64,000 nt of DNA from Candidatus Nitrosopelagicus brevis (GTDB lineage Archaea > Thermoproteota > Nitrososphaeria > Nitrososphaerales > Nitrosopumilaceae). Of this stretch, positions 1 to 9,262 are shown piece after piece. The notes beneath the pieces are model-generated. The model saw only the letters and a program-made list of their open reading frames with translations. It searched no databases and had not been told where the DNA came from. The stretch covers positions 266,426-330,425 of the forward strand of contig NZ_CP007026.1 of assembly GCF_000812185.1 (NCBI RefSeq), in the 5' to 3' direction. Positions within the stretch are counted from its first letter, which is position 1. The number at the start of each line of letters is the position of its first letter. Made by a program: the position numbers and the translations under genes.

Positions 1-753
1 CCATTACAAGACACTATTGATGAAATACGTGAAATATTTGTCAATCTTGGCTTTTCTGAAATTCTAGGAAACATGACTCAATCCAGTTTTTGGAATTTTG
101 ATGCCCTTTTCACTCCTCAAGATCATCCTGCAAGAGAACTTCAAGATACATTCTATTTAGAAAATTTAGAATCAAAAAATCCCGCATCTTCTTCTCAAAT
201 AAAAAACGTATCTTCATCTCATAAAAAAAATTGGAAATATGATTGGAAATTATCTGAATCACAAAAAATGGTTTTACGAACACATACTACATGTGTAACC
301 ATAAAACATCTTGCAGAACAAAAACCTGAAAACGCAAGAATTTTTTCAGTAGGCAGAGTATTTAGAAATGAAAAAGTTAGTTACAAACATCTAGTTGAAT
401 TTAATCAGATTGAAGGAATTGTAATTGGAAATAATACAACTCTACGTGATTTAATGGGAATCCAAAAAGAATTTTATAAAAAGTTAGGATTAACAAAAAT
501 TAAATTTTGGCCAACATTTTTCCCATACACTGAACCATCTTTACAAACAATGGTGTATAATGAAAAATTAGGAAAATGGATTGAACTATTTGGTATGGGA
601 ATTTTTAGACCTGAGGTAACAAAACCTCTGGGAATCGACAAACCTGTTTTAGCTTGGGGAGGAGGAATTGAGAGAATTGCAATGTTAAAGTATGAACTAG
701 ATGATGTTAGGGAATTTTATAATAACAATCTAAGTTGGTTGAGGAGTGTATAA
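1..753 (+). CDS. pheS: Phenylalanyl-tRNA synthetase alpha subunit (5' partial)
   Basis: Catalytic subunit that charges tRNA-Phe in the alpha2-beta2 enzyme. The reading frame is open from base 1, so the gene begins upstream of the window and the ATG at 73 is internal. Class II synthetase motifs are visible: the motif 2 region with the FRNEKVSYKHLVEFNQIEG stretch, the FWPTFFPYTEPS stretch, and motif 3 with AWGGGIERIAM near the end. The stop codon abuts the start of pheT, so the two subunits are cotranscribed. The N-terminal tRNA-binding part is missing only because of the window edge. Confidence 0.97.
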   Translation, partial: PLQDTIDEIREIFVNLGFSEILGNMTQSSFWNFDALFTPQDHPARELQDTFYLENLESKNPASSSQIKNVSSSHKKNWKYDWKLSESQKMVLRTHTTCVTIKHLAEQKPENARIFSVGRVFRNEKVSYKHLVEFNQIEGIVIGNNTTLRDLMGIQKEFYKKLGLTKIKFWPTFFPYTEPSLQTMVYNEKLGKWIELFGMGIFRPEVTKPLGIDKPVLAWGGGIERIAMLKYELDDVREFYNNNLSWLRSV

Positions 754-2397
754 TTGCCTGTTGTTGAATTAAACATCAATCGAATTAAAAAATTAGTTTC
801 TGGAAATGTAACAAGAAAACAAATTCTTGATGTGTTGCCGTTTCTCGGTTTGGATATTGAGTCTGAAGTTGGTGATGAAATTCGAATTGAATACAGTCCA
901 AATAGACCTGATTACTCGACTGATTATGGAATTGCGACTGGTTTACAAGGTCTACTTGGAATAAAAAAAGGAATTCAAAAAACTAGTATTAAGAAAAAAG
1001 GTAATTTTGCAATTAAAGTAGAATCTTCTGTAACAAAAATTCGACCATATGTAACGGGAATTGTTGCAACAAATGGAAAATTGGATGATGTTGCAATCAA
1101 ACAATTGATGAACATGCAAGAGGATCTTCACTTTGGAATAGGAAGAAAACGAAAGAAATCTTCTATTGGATTACATGATGCAGATAAGATATCTTTTCCT
1201 CTAACATACACAACTGTATCACGAGATCATAAATTTATCCCATTAAACGGTAACACTGAACAATCAATTGATGAAATTTTAACTAATACTGAGGTTGGTC
1301 AAAATTATGGTTCTGTAATTGAAAGTGCCAAAAATGTACCTATAATATTTGATTCAGAACAAAAAACCATATCTTTTCCACCCATTATCAATTCTGCATT
1401 AACTACTGTTACACCAAACACAAAAAACATTCTCATTGAAGTAACTAGTATTGATAAAGAAGCAGCTGAAGACATGCTTTCTGTTGTAGTATCAATTCTA
1501 CAAACTGCTGGATTTGAATTTAATGAATTAAAAATTTCTGGAAACAAAAACTCCACACCTCAATTAAAAGAGAAAATTATGGTCTATGATCCAAAATTTA
1601 CTTCTGAGATAATTGGTATAGACATGAATCCATCAAATATGGTTGCATGTTTAAAAAAATGTAGATTAGATGCATCAGTAAAAGGTAAAAAAATTACATG
1701 TACTATTCCTAGATATCGATTTGACATCTTTAGTCCAATGGATTTGACAGAAGAAATTGCTCTTGGATACGGAATTGCAAAAATTGAACCAAAATTATCT
1801 GCATCAACAACAATTGGTCAAAAAAATGATGTAACAATTAAAACAAAATTACTTAGTCAAACTGCAGTTGGTCTTGGATTTCTTGAGGCAATGAACTCAA
1901 GTCTTACAAGTAAAAAAGTTCTATATGAAATGACAAAAAGGAATTCATCAGAAATAATTTCTGTATTAGACTCAAAAAGTCAAGAACATACAATTCTTCG
2001 TGATTCTCTTTTACCTAGTATGTTAGATAATCTTTCAAAAAATATTCATGAATCATACCCTCAAAAATTATTTGAAACTGGAGTTGTGTTTTCTAAAAGG
2101 AAACCTATTGATGAATCAATTAATCTTGCAGCCGTAATTGCATACAAGGATACAAATTATTCTGAAATTAAAGCAATAATGCAATCACTTCTCAAAACTA
2201 ATTTCAAAATTATTTCAGAAACAAAAACTTCTCAAAATAATGAATTATTCACAAAAGGAAGACATGCAGATATTTTCGTTAATAATAATAAAATTGGTGA
2301 AATTGGAGAAATTGATTCTAATATATTAGAAAATTTCAGAATTAGAACTTCTGTAGTAGGTTTTGAGATAAAATTATCTGGATTAATATTTGACTAG
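754..2397 (+). CDS. pheT: Phenylalanyl-tRNA synthetase beta subunit
   Basis: Non-catalytic beta subunit of the Phe-tRNA synthetase tetramer, 547 residues, the archaeal short form without the bacterial EMAP and anticodon-binding extensions. The start is a TTG directly after the pheS stop (zero spacing), which gives MPVVELNINRIKKLV, a typical N-terminus. The B3/B4-like and B5 regions are present (for example PNRPDYSTDYGIATGLQGL, and RYRFDIFSPMDLTEEIALGY around residue 323). The gene is the end of a pheST operon and is followed by a structured RNA. Confidence 0.96.
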   Translation: MPVVELNINRIKKLVSGNVTRKQILDVLPFLGLDIESEVGDEIRIEYSPNRPDYSTDYGIATGLQGLLGIKKGIQKTSIKKKGNFAIKVESSVTKIRPYVTGIVATNGKLDDVAIKQLMNMQEDLHFGIGRKRKKSSIGLHDADKISFPLTYTTVSRDHKFIPLNGNTEQSIDEILTNTEVGQNYGSVIESAKNVPIIFDSEQKTISFPPIINSALTTVTPNTKNILIEVTSIDKEAAEDMLSVVVSILQTAGFEFNELKISGNKNSTPQLKEKIMVYDPKFTSEIIGIDMNPSNMVACLKKCRLDASVKGKKITCTIPRYRFDIFSPMDLTEEIALGYGIAKIEPKLSASTTIGQKNDVTIKTKLLSQTAVGLGFLEAMNSSLTSKKVLYEMTKRNSSEIISVLDSKSQEHTILRDSLLPSMLDNLSKNIHESYPQKLFETGVVFSKRKPIDESINLAAVIAYKDTNYSEIKAIMQSLLKTNFKIISETKTSQNNELFTKGRHADIFVNNNKIGEIGEIDSNILENFRIRTSVVGFEIKLSGLIFD

Positions 2398-2410
2398 CTG
2401 AAATTAGGTA

Positions 2411-2583
2411 ATGCCCAAAGAGCACGCATTCAGACGGATTAGGATGACGAGATCGTAATGATTACAATGATTTCTAATTCACCCAGGTTTGCGACATTGT
2501 GGGCAACCCCGGTTTCAGATCTGAAATGAGGATTTGGCTAAAACCAATGATTTTTTGCGAGTCAGGACCGGGGAACATTTTTT
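2411..2583 (+). ncRNA. Putative structured RNA, H/ACA-like two-hairpin guide
   Basis: A GC-rich island in an AT-rich intergenic space. TGCCCA (2412-2417) can pair with TGGGCA (2500-2505) to close a 5' domain. CCCCGGT (2507-2513) pairs perfectly with ACCGGGG (2567-2573) to close a 3' domain. One base after the second stem is ACA (2575-2577), followed by six T (2578-2583) as a likely terminator. Inside the 3' domain, a GAG bulge, GA, then TTGG...CCAA and TGA can form a kink-turn such as L7Ae binds. These features fit an archaeal H/ACA pseudouridylation guide, but the upper stem is weak and the first hairpin lacks a clean ACA. Strand is inferred from the ACA and the T-run. Confidence 0.55.
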
Positions 2584-2624
2584 AAAATTTTAAATGTCCA
2601 TTTCTAAAATCAATTTTGATTGAA

Positions 2625-3044
2625 ATGGTAAATTATTGGCTTGCAAAACAAGAACCAAGTGGACCTAGAGGTTATCACATTCTTGATCTAAAAAAAGATA
2701 AGACAACTGTATGGGATGGTATTCATAACAATCAAGCACTAAAGTTTATGCGAGATGCAAAAAAAGGTGATGAAATCATTTACTATCATACTGGTACTGA
2801 AAGACAAGCAGTTGGTATAATGACTATTACATCAAATCCATACCCTAATCCAAAAGAAGACAACAAAAGATTCATTGTTGTAGATGTAAAATTCAAAAAA
2901 TTGTTTAAAACTCCTGTAACGCTTGACGAGATGAAACTTCAAAAAAGTTTCAAAAACTGGGAACTATTGAGAATAATGAGATTATCTTTCATGCCTGTAC
3001 CCCCAAATATTTGGAAAACCATTTTAAAATTATCTGATAAATAA
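2625..3044 (+). CDS. EVE domain protein
   Basis: A 139-residue single-domain protein of the EVE (Thy28-like) family, PUA-related folds thought to bind modified bases in nucleic acid. The N-terminus NYWLAKQEPSG, the VWDGIHNNQALKFMRDAKKGDEIIYYH block and the AVGIM strand match the family. The length is typical for EVE proteins. An in-frame TTG at 2616 would add three residues. I prefer the ATG at 2625 because family members begin directly with the NYWL strand. The substrate is unknown. It follows the putative guide RNA at a short distance. Confidence 0.85.
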   Translation: MVNYWLAKQEPSGPRGYHILDLKKDKTTVWDGIHNNQALKFMRDAKKGDEIIYYHTGTERQAVGIMTITSNPYPNPKEDNKRFIVVDVKFKKLFKTPVTLDEMKLQKSFKNWELLRIMRLSFMPVPPNIWKTILKLSDK

Positions 3045-3090
3045 TTTTCCCAATAGGATAATTGATATACATGAACGTTGTAGTTTTTCC

Positions 3091-3330
3091 ATGGCAACAG
3101 CATATGTACTCATTAACTGTGAGCTTGGTTCTGAGGAAGCTATCATCTCTCAGTTGAAAAATCTAGAAGGAGTAATAGAAGTTCACGGTACATTCGGTGC
3201 TTATGACATCTTGGCAAAAATTGAATCGTCAACAGTCGAAGCATTACGTGAAACAATTACCTGGAAGATTAGAAAAATAGAAAAGATTAGATCAACCCTA
3301 ACCCTAATGGGCATAGAAGGTCAAACCTAA
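3091..3330 (+). CDS. Stand-alone Lrp/AsnC ligand-binding (RAM) domain protein
   Basis: A 79-residue protein made only of the alpha/beta ligand-sensing RAM domain of Lrp/AsnC regulators (AYVLINCELGSEE, then a GVIEVHGTFGAYDILAKIE core). There is no helix-turn-helix, so it cannot bind DNA by itself. Such proteins form dimers or octamers that bind amino acids and may modulate full-length Lrp partners. The partner is not evident here. An ATG start was chosen. It lies between an EVE gene and an HExxH protein on the same strand. Confidence 0.85.
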   Translation: MATAYVLINCELGSEEAIISQLKNLEGVIEVHGTFGAYDILAKIESSTVEALRETITWKIRKIEKIRSTLTLMGIEGQT

Positions 3331-3350
3331 TCACTACCCTTTTTGTTAAA

Positions 3351-3917
3351 ATGCTCTTACATTTTATTTTTGTAATTAAAGAAGAAGATCTGCCGCATCG
3401 TAAAGATGAATTTGAATATGTTAAATCTATGGCAAAATTTTTTCAAAAATGGATAAAAGAAAATTTTTCAATATCATATGAAATTCAATGTGATGAGATG
3501 ATTACAGAACCTCGTAGTATTCTTCAAAAACTTGATTCTCATACTTTGTTAGATGATCATCGTCAACGTGGACAGGAAATTTACCATTTCTATTTAACAC
3601 ATTTTAGACCTCTATGGACTGATTGTACATGTGAAGGTTTTCATGCAGAAAACTTTGGTATGGCACTGTGGCAAAAACCAAAAAATGGTTATGATGAACT
3701 ATTTCTTGCAGAAAAGAATTGTACTACTGTATGTCATGAAATTTTACATGAAATGCTAAGACAGAAAAAACATAAACGCTACATTGAAGATGTTCATGAT
3801 TTACAAACCCAACATCTGTTCAATGATTTACCTTTCATTCAATATGATGAAAATTATGAAATTACTGAAAATAAACCAAAATTCCTTTCAATGGATATAT
3901 CTAAAATAGATTTCTAA
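3351..3917 (+). CDS. Unknown protein with HExxH metallopeptidase-like motif
   Basis: A 188-residue protein that I do not assign to a family. It contains CHEILHEMLRQ (around residues 127-137), which fits the HExxH zinc-binding motif of metallopeptidases, and a nearby CTCEGFHAENFG segment rich in Cys and His. There is no signal peptide or membrane segment, so it should be cytoplasmic. The third zinc ligand is not identified, and peptidase activity is an inference only. It is convergent with the next gene; the stop codons overlap by four bases. Confidence 0.7.
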   Translation: MLLHFIFVIKEEDLPHRKDEFEYVKSMAKFFQKWIKENFSISYEIQCDEMITEPRSILQKLDSHTLLDDHRQRGQEIYHFYLTHFRPLWTDCTCEGFHAENFGMALWQKPKNGYDELFLAEKNCTTVCHEILHEMLRQKKHKRYIEDVHDLQTQHLFNDLPFIQYDENYEITENKPKFLSMDISKIDF

Positions 3918-4555
3918 CACTTTACAACAGAATAAATTCTGTTTTCAAAATTTGCAGTTTTAAATTCTAATTTATTTTCTGCATCATCTTTTCTTGACTT
4001 GCTCAACTCTTCTAATCCAATTAATGCATCTCCTTTGAAACCAACAGATGAACCATAGATTGCATCAATTAGCTGTGTTCCATGTTCTCCACTTTTTACG
4101 TCGTCAGCAATTTGATAAAATTTTTCGACATCTTTTTTATTAATTGCATTTCCTGTTGCTTTGTTAAATGCAATTGCCATGTACATTCCATTACTTTTAA
4201 TTGCAATTGGAACTTTGTGTTCCTTTCCAGATTTTCCTGGAATACTTTCGTTAATCAAAACTTCACATTTATGATACATGCTAGAAACATATGCAAAAAA
4301 TCTATACTGTGCATATTTCCCTTTTTTGTCTTCTTCACAGTCGACAAAAATTCTGTTTAATAGCTCCAATGCATCATCATTCATGCTCTGTAACCTGTCA
4401 TCAATTCTTCCTCTTTCTAGAAGCTCTGAATCTGTATCTTTAGCAACTAATTTTAGAATAAAGTCTGGTAAATTGTAATTTTTTAATGCTGTAACATAGG
4501 CACCTGCTTGTGACATGCCAAATTTAGGAAAACCTTTCTTAACCATGGATGTCAC
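3914..4555 (-). CDS. Conserved-looking protein of unknown function
   Basis: A 213-residue soluble protein with no recognised domain. The N-terminal half looks helical. The C-terminal half contains VPIAIKSNGMYMAIAFNKATG followed by a long helix and ends in a beta strand. The pattern of hydrophobic strands with conserved-looking charged residues is compatible with a nuclease-like alpha/beta core, but I cannot establish that. No signal peptide is visible. Its stop overlaps that of the HExxH gene on the other strand. Confidence 0.7.
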   Translation of the reverse strand: MTSMVKKGFPKFGMSQAGAYVTALKNYNLPDFILKLVAKDTDSELLERGRIDDRLQSMNDDALELLNRIFVDCEEDKKGKYAQYRFFAYVSSMYHKCEVLINESIPGKSGKEHKVPIAIKSNGMYMAIAFNKATGNAINKKDVEKFYQIADDVKSGEHGTQLIDAIYGSSVGFKGDALIGLEELSKSRKDDAENKLEFKTANFENRIYSVVKC

Positions 4556-4657
4556 ATCTCCTAGTTATTTTGTATCTTAATGCTAAAAACACAAAGCAAA
4601 TAATCCATTTTCTCTTATAACTGTATGTTAAAATTCCAAAATTTTTATCACTGACCG

Positions 4658-4665
4658 TTTATAAA
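4658..4665 (+). promoter_or_regulatory. TATA box for aconitase
   Basis: TTTATAAA is centred about 27 bp upstream of the TTG at 4688. That spacing places the transcription start at or beside the TTG, so the mRNA is probably leaderless. There is no in-frame ATG nearby, and this spacing is the main support for the TTG start. Confidence 0.6.
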
Positions 4666-4687
4666 CCAAAAATTCTATTGTTAAATA

Positions 4688-6970
4688 TTGTCCAAAATAT
4701 CAATAGAAACTACACCAGAATTTGTAAAAAAAGTATATGAAAAATCTGAAAAAAACATTTCAAAATTCCGTAACACACTAAAAAGACCTCTTACCCTTAC
4801 TGAAAAAATTCTTGCAGGACATCTTGAAGATGAATTTTTAGATAAACTATTAGATGAAAAAAAGAATTATGTATTTCTTAGACCTGACCGTGTTGCTCTA
4901 CAAGATGTCACTGGTCAAATGGTTATGTTACAGTTTATGCAAGCAGGCTTGAAATCTGTCACCTTACCTACAACTGTTCACTGTGATCATCTAATACAAG
5001 CAAGAACTGAAGGAAAATCTGATACTAAATTAGCAATGTATGAAAATAATGAAGTTTACAAATTTCTTGAAACTGCATCTAGCAAGTACGGTGCTGGATT
5101 CTGGAATCCAGGTGCAGGAATTATTCATCAAGTAGTTTTAGAAAATTATGCATTTCCTGGTGGTCTGATGATTGGAACTGATTCTCATACTCCAAATGCA
5201 GGTGGATTAGGAATGATAGCTGTAGGTGTTGGTGGTCTTGATGCAGCTGAAACAATGGCTGGTATGCCATGGGAATTACTTTACCCAAAAAGAATTGGTG
5301 TTCATCTTAAAGGAAAAATGAGCGGATGGACTGCACCTAAAGATGTTATACTATACGTTGCAGGAAAACTTTCAGTATCTGGAGGAACAAACTCTATTAT
5401 CGAATATTTTGGTCCTGGTGTAGAATCAATTAGTTGTACTGGTAAAGCAACAATTACCAATATGGGCGCTGAAATTGGTGCAACATGTTCAATATTTCCT
5501 TATGACAAAAGAATGGAAACATATCTGAATTCAACAGATAGAAAAGAAATTGCATCTCTTGCAAATGATCACACAAGTTTACTTCAAGCTGATCCAGAAG
5601 TAGAACAAAATCCTGAAAAATTCTTTGATAAGATTATCGAAATTGATCTTTCAACTCTTGAACCTCATGTAGTTGGACCTCATACGCCTGATCTTGCAAG
5701 ACCAATTTCGGAATTATCTAATGAAATAGACTCAAATGATTATATCGATAAAATTTCTGTTGCACTAATTGGAAGTTGTACAAACTCATCTTATGAGGAC
5801 ATGTCTAGATCATCTAGTGTTGCAAAACAGGCTGAAACACATGGAATTAAGGCAAAAATCCCATTATTAGTCACTCCTGGTTCTGAACAAATTCGATCTA
5901 CCATTGAAAGAGATGGACAAATTGATACTTTGAGATCAATTGGCGCAACTGTTCTTGCTAATGCATGTGGTCCTTGTATTGGTCAATGGCAAAGACCAGA
6001 ATTAAAAGATGGAGAAAAAAATTCCATTGTTACATCGTTTAATCGAAATTTCCCTGGACGTAATGATGGAAAACGTGATACTATGAACTTTATAGCAAGT
6101 CCTGAAATTGTAACTGCACTTGCACTAGGAGGAAGTTTATCATTCAATCCTCTTGAAGATTCACTTGAGGGAAAAGATGGTAAAAAAATTAAACTATCTC
6201 CTCCTGAAATTGCTCCTGAAGTTCCTGCAAACGGATTTGTAAATACCGAAGGAATCTATCTTTCTCCGTCTGAAAATCCTGAAAATGTTGAAGTTTTGAT
6301 AGATCCTAATAGTGAGAGATTACAAAAACTTGAACCATTTTCCTCTTGGGATGGGAATGATTTTGTTGGATTAAATTTAATTCTTAAAGCAAAGGGAAAA
6401 TGTACTACTGATCATATTTCTCCAGCAGGTCCTTGGCTTAGACTTCGTGGTCATCTGGATAATCTTAGTGACAATTTACTCTTGGGCGCTGTAAATGCAT
6501 TTAACGATGAAGTGGGTAAGGCAAAAAATATTCTTACAAATAGTATTGAAAATTGTTCGCAGATTGCAAGAAACTACAAAGAAAAAAATATGCATTGGAT
6601 AATAGTTGGAGATAATAATTATGGTGAAGGCAGTAGTCGTGAACATGCTGCAATGACTCCTAGATTTTTGGGTTGTGCTGTTGTTATTGCAAAATCTTTT
6701 GCAAGAATACATGAAACAAATCTCAAAAAACAAGGTATACTTGCATTAACCTTTGAAAACTCTGATGATTATGAAAAGATCAAAGAAGATGATAAAATTA
6801 GTATTTCAGGGTTAAGTGATTTTGCTCCTGACAAATCTTTTGAATGTAAATTAGAACACTCTGATGGTAGTACTGAAAAAATTATGTTAAATCACTCTTA
6901 CAATTTATCACAAATTGAGTGGTTCAAAGCTGGTTCTGCTTTGAATGTTTTAAAAAATAAAACATCGTAA
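4688..6970 (+). CDS. acn: Aconitate hydratase
   Basis: Interconverts citrate and isocitrate in the TCA cycle. It is a 760-residue enzyme resembling the mitochondrial-type (aconitase A superfamily) form. The 4Fe-4S cluster Cys are in GSCTNSS and in ACGPCIG. GTDSHTPNAGGLG and the C-terminal swivel-domain GDNNYGEGSSREHAAM are also intact. The start is TTG, supported by the TATA box about 27 bp upstream. The stop codon directly abuts the 3' end of the tRNA-Trp gene on the opposite strand. This enzyme is distinct from the two isopropylmalate-isomerase-like pairs at the right end of the window. Confidence 0.96.
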   Translation: MSKISIETTPEFVKKVYEKSEKNISKFRNTLKRPLTLTEKILAGHLEDEFLDKLLDEKKNYVFLRPDRVALQDVTGQMVMLQFMQAGLKSVTLPTTVHCDHLIQARTEGKSDTKLAMYENNEVYKFLETASSKYGAGFWNPGAGIIHQVVLENYAFPGGLMIGTDSHTPNAGGLGMIAVGVGGLDAAETMAGMPWELLYPKRIGVHLKGKMSGWTAPKDVILYVAGKLSVSGGTNSIIEYFGPGVESISCTGKATITNMGAEIGATCSIFPYDKRMETYLNSTDRKEIASLANDHTSLLQADPEVEQNPEKFFDKIIEIDLSTLEPHVVGPHTPDLARPISELSNEIDSNDYIDKISVALIGSCTNSSYEDMSRSSSVAKQAETHGIKAKIPLLVTPGSEQIRSTIERDGQIDTLRSIGATVLANACGPCIGQWQRPELKDGEKNSIVTSFNRNFPGRNDGKRDTMNFIASPEIVTALALGGSLSFNPLEDSLEGKDGKKIKLSPPEIAPEVPANGFVNTEGIYLSPSENPENVEVLIDPNSERLQKLEPFSSWDGNDFVGLNLILKAKGKCTTDHISPAGPWLRLRGHLDNLSDNLLLGAVNAFNDEVGKAKNILTNSIENCSQIARNYKEKNMHWIIVGDNNYGEGSSREHAAMTPRFLGCAVVIAKSFARIHETNLKKQGILALTFENSDDYEKIKEDDKISISGLSDFAPDKSFECKLEHSDGSTEKIMLNHSYNLSQIEWFKAGSALNVLKNKTS

Positions 6971-7047
6971 GTGGGCCCGATCGGATTTGAACCGACGATC
7001 GACGGTTTTGGAGACCGTCGCCCTACCAGGCTAGGCTACGAACCCAC
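6971..7047 (-). tRNA. tRNA-Trp (CCA)
   Basis: A 77-nt cloverleaf on the minus strand. The acceptor GTGGGTT pairs with GGCCCAC (two G-U pairs). The anticodon loop is CTCCAAA on the stem ACGGT/ACCGT, and the T loop is TTCAAAT on TCGG/CCGA. No intron is present, whereas many archaeal tRNA-Trp genes carry one. No CCA is encoded. It begins immediately after the aconitase stop codon in the convergent orientation. Confidence 0.95.
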
Positions 7048-7121
7048 AAGAATTAAAATATTGAGCGGGAATTTTAACCATTACCAAGGTTTATTTGCAA
7101 ATTATCATTATTTGCAGTAAA

Positions 7122-7655
7122 ATGGTTAAACCTGTTCTTCTTGTTGCTGGTGCAATTCCTGTAATCTTTGCAATAATAATTGTTATTCCTCTAGTAACTA
7201 CCCCCGAAATACCAAGCACTGCAATAGATCCTTCTGATAAATCTGAAATAGAATTTACAACACATCATCTTAGAAATGTTTCACCAGGTATAACAGATAG
7301 AATTACTGCTGATCAAACAGAAATTATTGTTATAAAAAATGATGGTACAGTAACTTACTCGATCACTAAAGATGGAGAAGTTAGTCTTCCAAAAACTGTC
7401 AAAATTGAAAATGCTCAAAGAATTAAACTTGTTGCTATGATTAAAGAAACTGGTTTTCTAGCATTACCATTTGAATCATTTTCAATAAAAGAAGGAACTG
7501 AAACTTATCAGAAATATGGTCTTAAGATAACTCTTAATGATGATACTAATCAGCTATACTGGCCTGAAGCAGACGCAACCGAAAAAATGATTCCTCCTAT
7601 AATTACAATGGTTCAAGAGGAGCTTGAATCTATAATGGAGATTATAAGGGAATAA
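7122..7655 (+). CDS. Membrane-anchored protein of unknown function
   Basis: A 177-residue protein with one N-terminal hydrophobic segment (about residues 4-25) and a soluble domain that should face outward. The domain has beta strands (TEIIVIKNDGTVTYSI) and an FLALPFESFSIKEG segment. The ATG at 7122 is preferred over an in-frame ATG at 7095, because it puts the positively charged MVK directly before the membrane segment. No function is recognised. It lies upstream of pdxS but is probably a separate unit. Confidence 0.75.
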   Translation: MVKPVLLVAGAIPVIFAIIIVIPLVTTPEIPSTAIDPSDKSEIEFTTHHLRNVSPGITDRITADQTEIIVIKNDGTVTYSITKDGEVSLPKTVKIENAQRIKLVAMIKETGFLALPFESFSIKEGTETYQKYGLKITLNDDTNQLYWPEADATEKMIPPIITMVQEELESIMEIIRE

Positions 7656-7679
7656 ATATCGATGAGGCAAAGATAGTAT

Positions 7680-8648
7680 ATGATTCCACTTTCTGGCGAT
7701 ATCCCAAGTGCAAAAGGTTCAGTATGTGAAAAAATTGATTCCAATTCAATTGTTCGTGGAACATCAACTTTGAAACGAGGTTTTGCACACATGCTAAAAA
7801 ATGGTGTAGTGATGGATGTAACAACTGTTGAACAAGCCCAAATTGCTGAAGAAGCCGGAGCAGTATCTGTTATGGTTTTAGATAAACTACCTTCTGATGT
7901 AAGAAAAGCTGGTGGTGTAGCACGAACTGCAAGTATTAGAATTATAGAAGAAATTATGGATCATGTAACAATTCCTGTTATGGCAAAATGTAGAATTGGT
8001 CATATGTATGAAGCAAAAGTTCTTGATGAAACTAATGTTGACATGATAGATGAATCTGAAGTTTTAACGCCTGCTGATGAATATCATCACATCTGGAAAT
8101 GGGATTACACTACTCCATTTGTAAACGGTGCACGCTCTTTAGCCGAAGCATTAAGAAGAGTTGAAGAAGGCGCTGCTATGATACGTACTAAAGGAGAACC
8201 TGGAACTGGCAATGTTGCCGAGGCAATCTATCACATTAAAAAAGTGAATGAAGAATTACGTGCAATCAAGAGTATCTATGATTCCGATGATAAACAAGAT
8301 CTTGTAAAAATGGCTAGAGACTTCAAAGTATCTTATGATTTAGTTGAAGAAACTGCTAAGATAGGAAGACTCCCTGTTGTAAATTTTGCAGCCGGTGGAA
8401 TTGCTACTCCTGCAGATGCTGCATATCTTATGTCTCTTGGTTGTGATGGAATCTTTGTTGGTTCTGGAATATTCAAAGCTGAAGATGCACAAGAACGTGC
8501 TCGTGCAGTTGTTCTTGCAACAACATTTTGGGAAGAACCAGACAAAGTGAAAGATGCTCAAAAAATGATTGATGAAAGACAATCTCTTCTTGGATTAGAT
8601 GTAAAGAACTTAGAATTAAAAATGCAGGATAGAGGTAGTACAGTTTGA
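7680..8648 (+). CDS. pdxS: Pyridoxal 5'-phosphate synthase, lyase subunit PdxS
   Basis: Makes PLP from ribose 5-phosphate, glyceraldehyde 3-phosphate and ammonia, as part of the PdxS12-PdxT12 complex. It has 322 residues, about 25 more than bacterial PdxS because of an N-terminal extension. The key residues are intact: Asp46 in VVMDVTT, Lys103 in [10 protein letters not shown] (Schiff base with the sugar) and Lys171 in [10 protein letters not shown]. The phosphate-binding [14 protein letters not shown] and GSGIF segments are present. Its TGA overlaps the TTG of pdxT by four bases, so the two are translationally coupled. Confidence 0.98.
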   Translation: MIPLSGDIPSAKGSVCEKIDSNSIVRGTSTLKRGFAHMLKNGVVMDVTTVEQAQIAEEAGAVSVMVLDKLPSDVRKAGGVARTASIRIIEEIMDHVTIPVMAKCRIGHMYEAKVLDETNVDMIDESEVLTPADEYHHIWKWDYTTPFVNGARSLAEALRRVEEGAAMIRTKGEPGTGNVAEAIYHIKKVNEELRAIKSIYDSDDKQDLVKMARDFKVSYDLVEETAKIGRLPVVNFAAGGIATPADAAYLMSLGCDGIFVGSGIFKAEDAQERARAVVLATTFWEEPDKVKDAQKMIDERQSLLGLDVKNLELKMQDRGSTV

Positions 8649-9262
8649 GTAAAATCAAGATAGGTATACTTGCAGTACAAGGAGATGTCACTGAAAATTT
8701 TCTAGCGACCATGGCTTCTATGAGTGAATTAGGTATTGATGGTTCGGTAATTCAGGTAAAAACTGTAGAACAAATTTCCACACTTGATGGATTAATAATT
8801 CCTGGAGGAGAAAGTACTGTAATTGGCCAAATGTCTCTTGTTAATGGTGCAATAAAAAAAATTAAAGAAAAAATCGAATCTGGAATGCCTGTATTTGGAA
8901 TATGTGCAGGAATGGTATTTTTATCAAAAAACTCTCAGGACCGAATTGTAGGAAATGTTGATCAACCTCTTTTAGATATTTTAGATGTAAAAATTGAAAG
9001 AAATTCGTTTGGAAGACAAAAAGATTCTTTTGAAGCAAAAATTTCGATGGAACCAATTGGAATTTCCTCTTTTCATGGTGTTTTTATTCGAGCACCATCT
9101 GTTTCTGAAACTGGTTCTGGTGTGGAAGTATTGGCAAAATTCAATGAAAAAATTGTTGCAGTAAAACAAGGAAATGTAATTGCAACTGCATTTCACCCTG
9201 AACTTACAAAAGATACGTCTCTGCACAAATCATTTGTAAAATTAGTTGATAATCAGTCTTAA
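8645..9262 (+). CDS. pdxT: Pyridoxal 5'-phosphate synthase, glutaminase subunit PdxT
   Basis: Class I glutaminase of 205 residues that feeds ammonia to PdxS. The catalytic triad is visible: the nucleophile Cys in FGICAGM, and His and Glu in FHPEL. The GGESTVIG oxyanion segment is intact. The start is TTG, overlapping the pdxS stop as TTGA. The gene's end overlaps the valS stop (convergent) by four bases. Confidence 0.97.
   Translation: MSKIKIGILAVQGDVTENFLATMASMSELGIDGSVIQVKTVEQISTLDGLIIPGGESTVIGQMSLVNGAIKKIKEKIESGMPVFGICAGMVFLSKNSQDRIVGNVDQPLLDILDVKIERNSFGRQKDSFEAKISMEPIGISSFHGVFIRAPSVSETGSGVEVLAKFNEKIVAVKQGNVIATAFHPELTKDTSLHKSFVKLVDNQS

Noticed and set aside
2411-2583. 5S rRNA, SRP RNA, RNase P RNA or tRNA
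   Set aside because: I looked for the 5S loop sequences, the SRP helix 8 motif and the RNase P conserved core, and a tRNA T arm, and found none. It was kept as an H/ACA-like candidate only.
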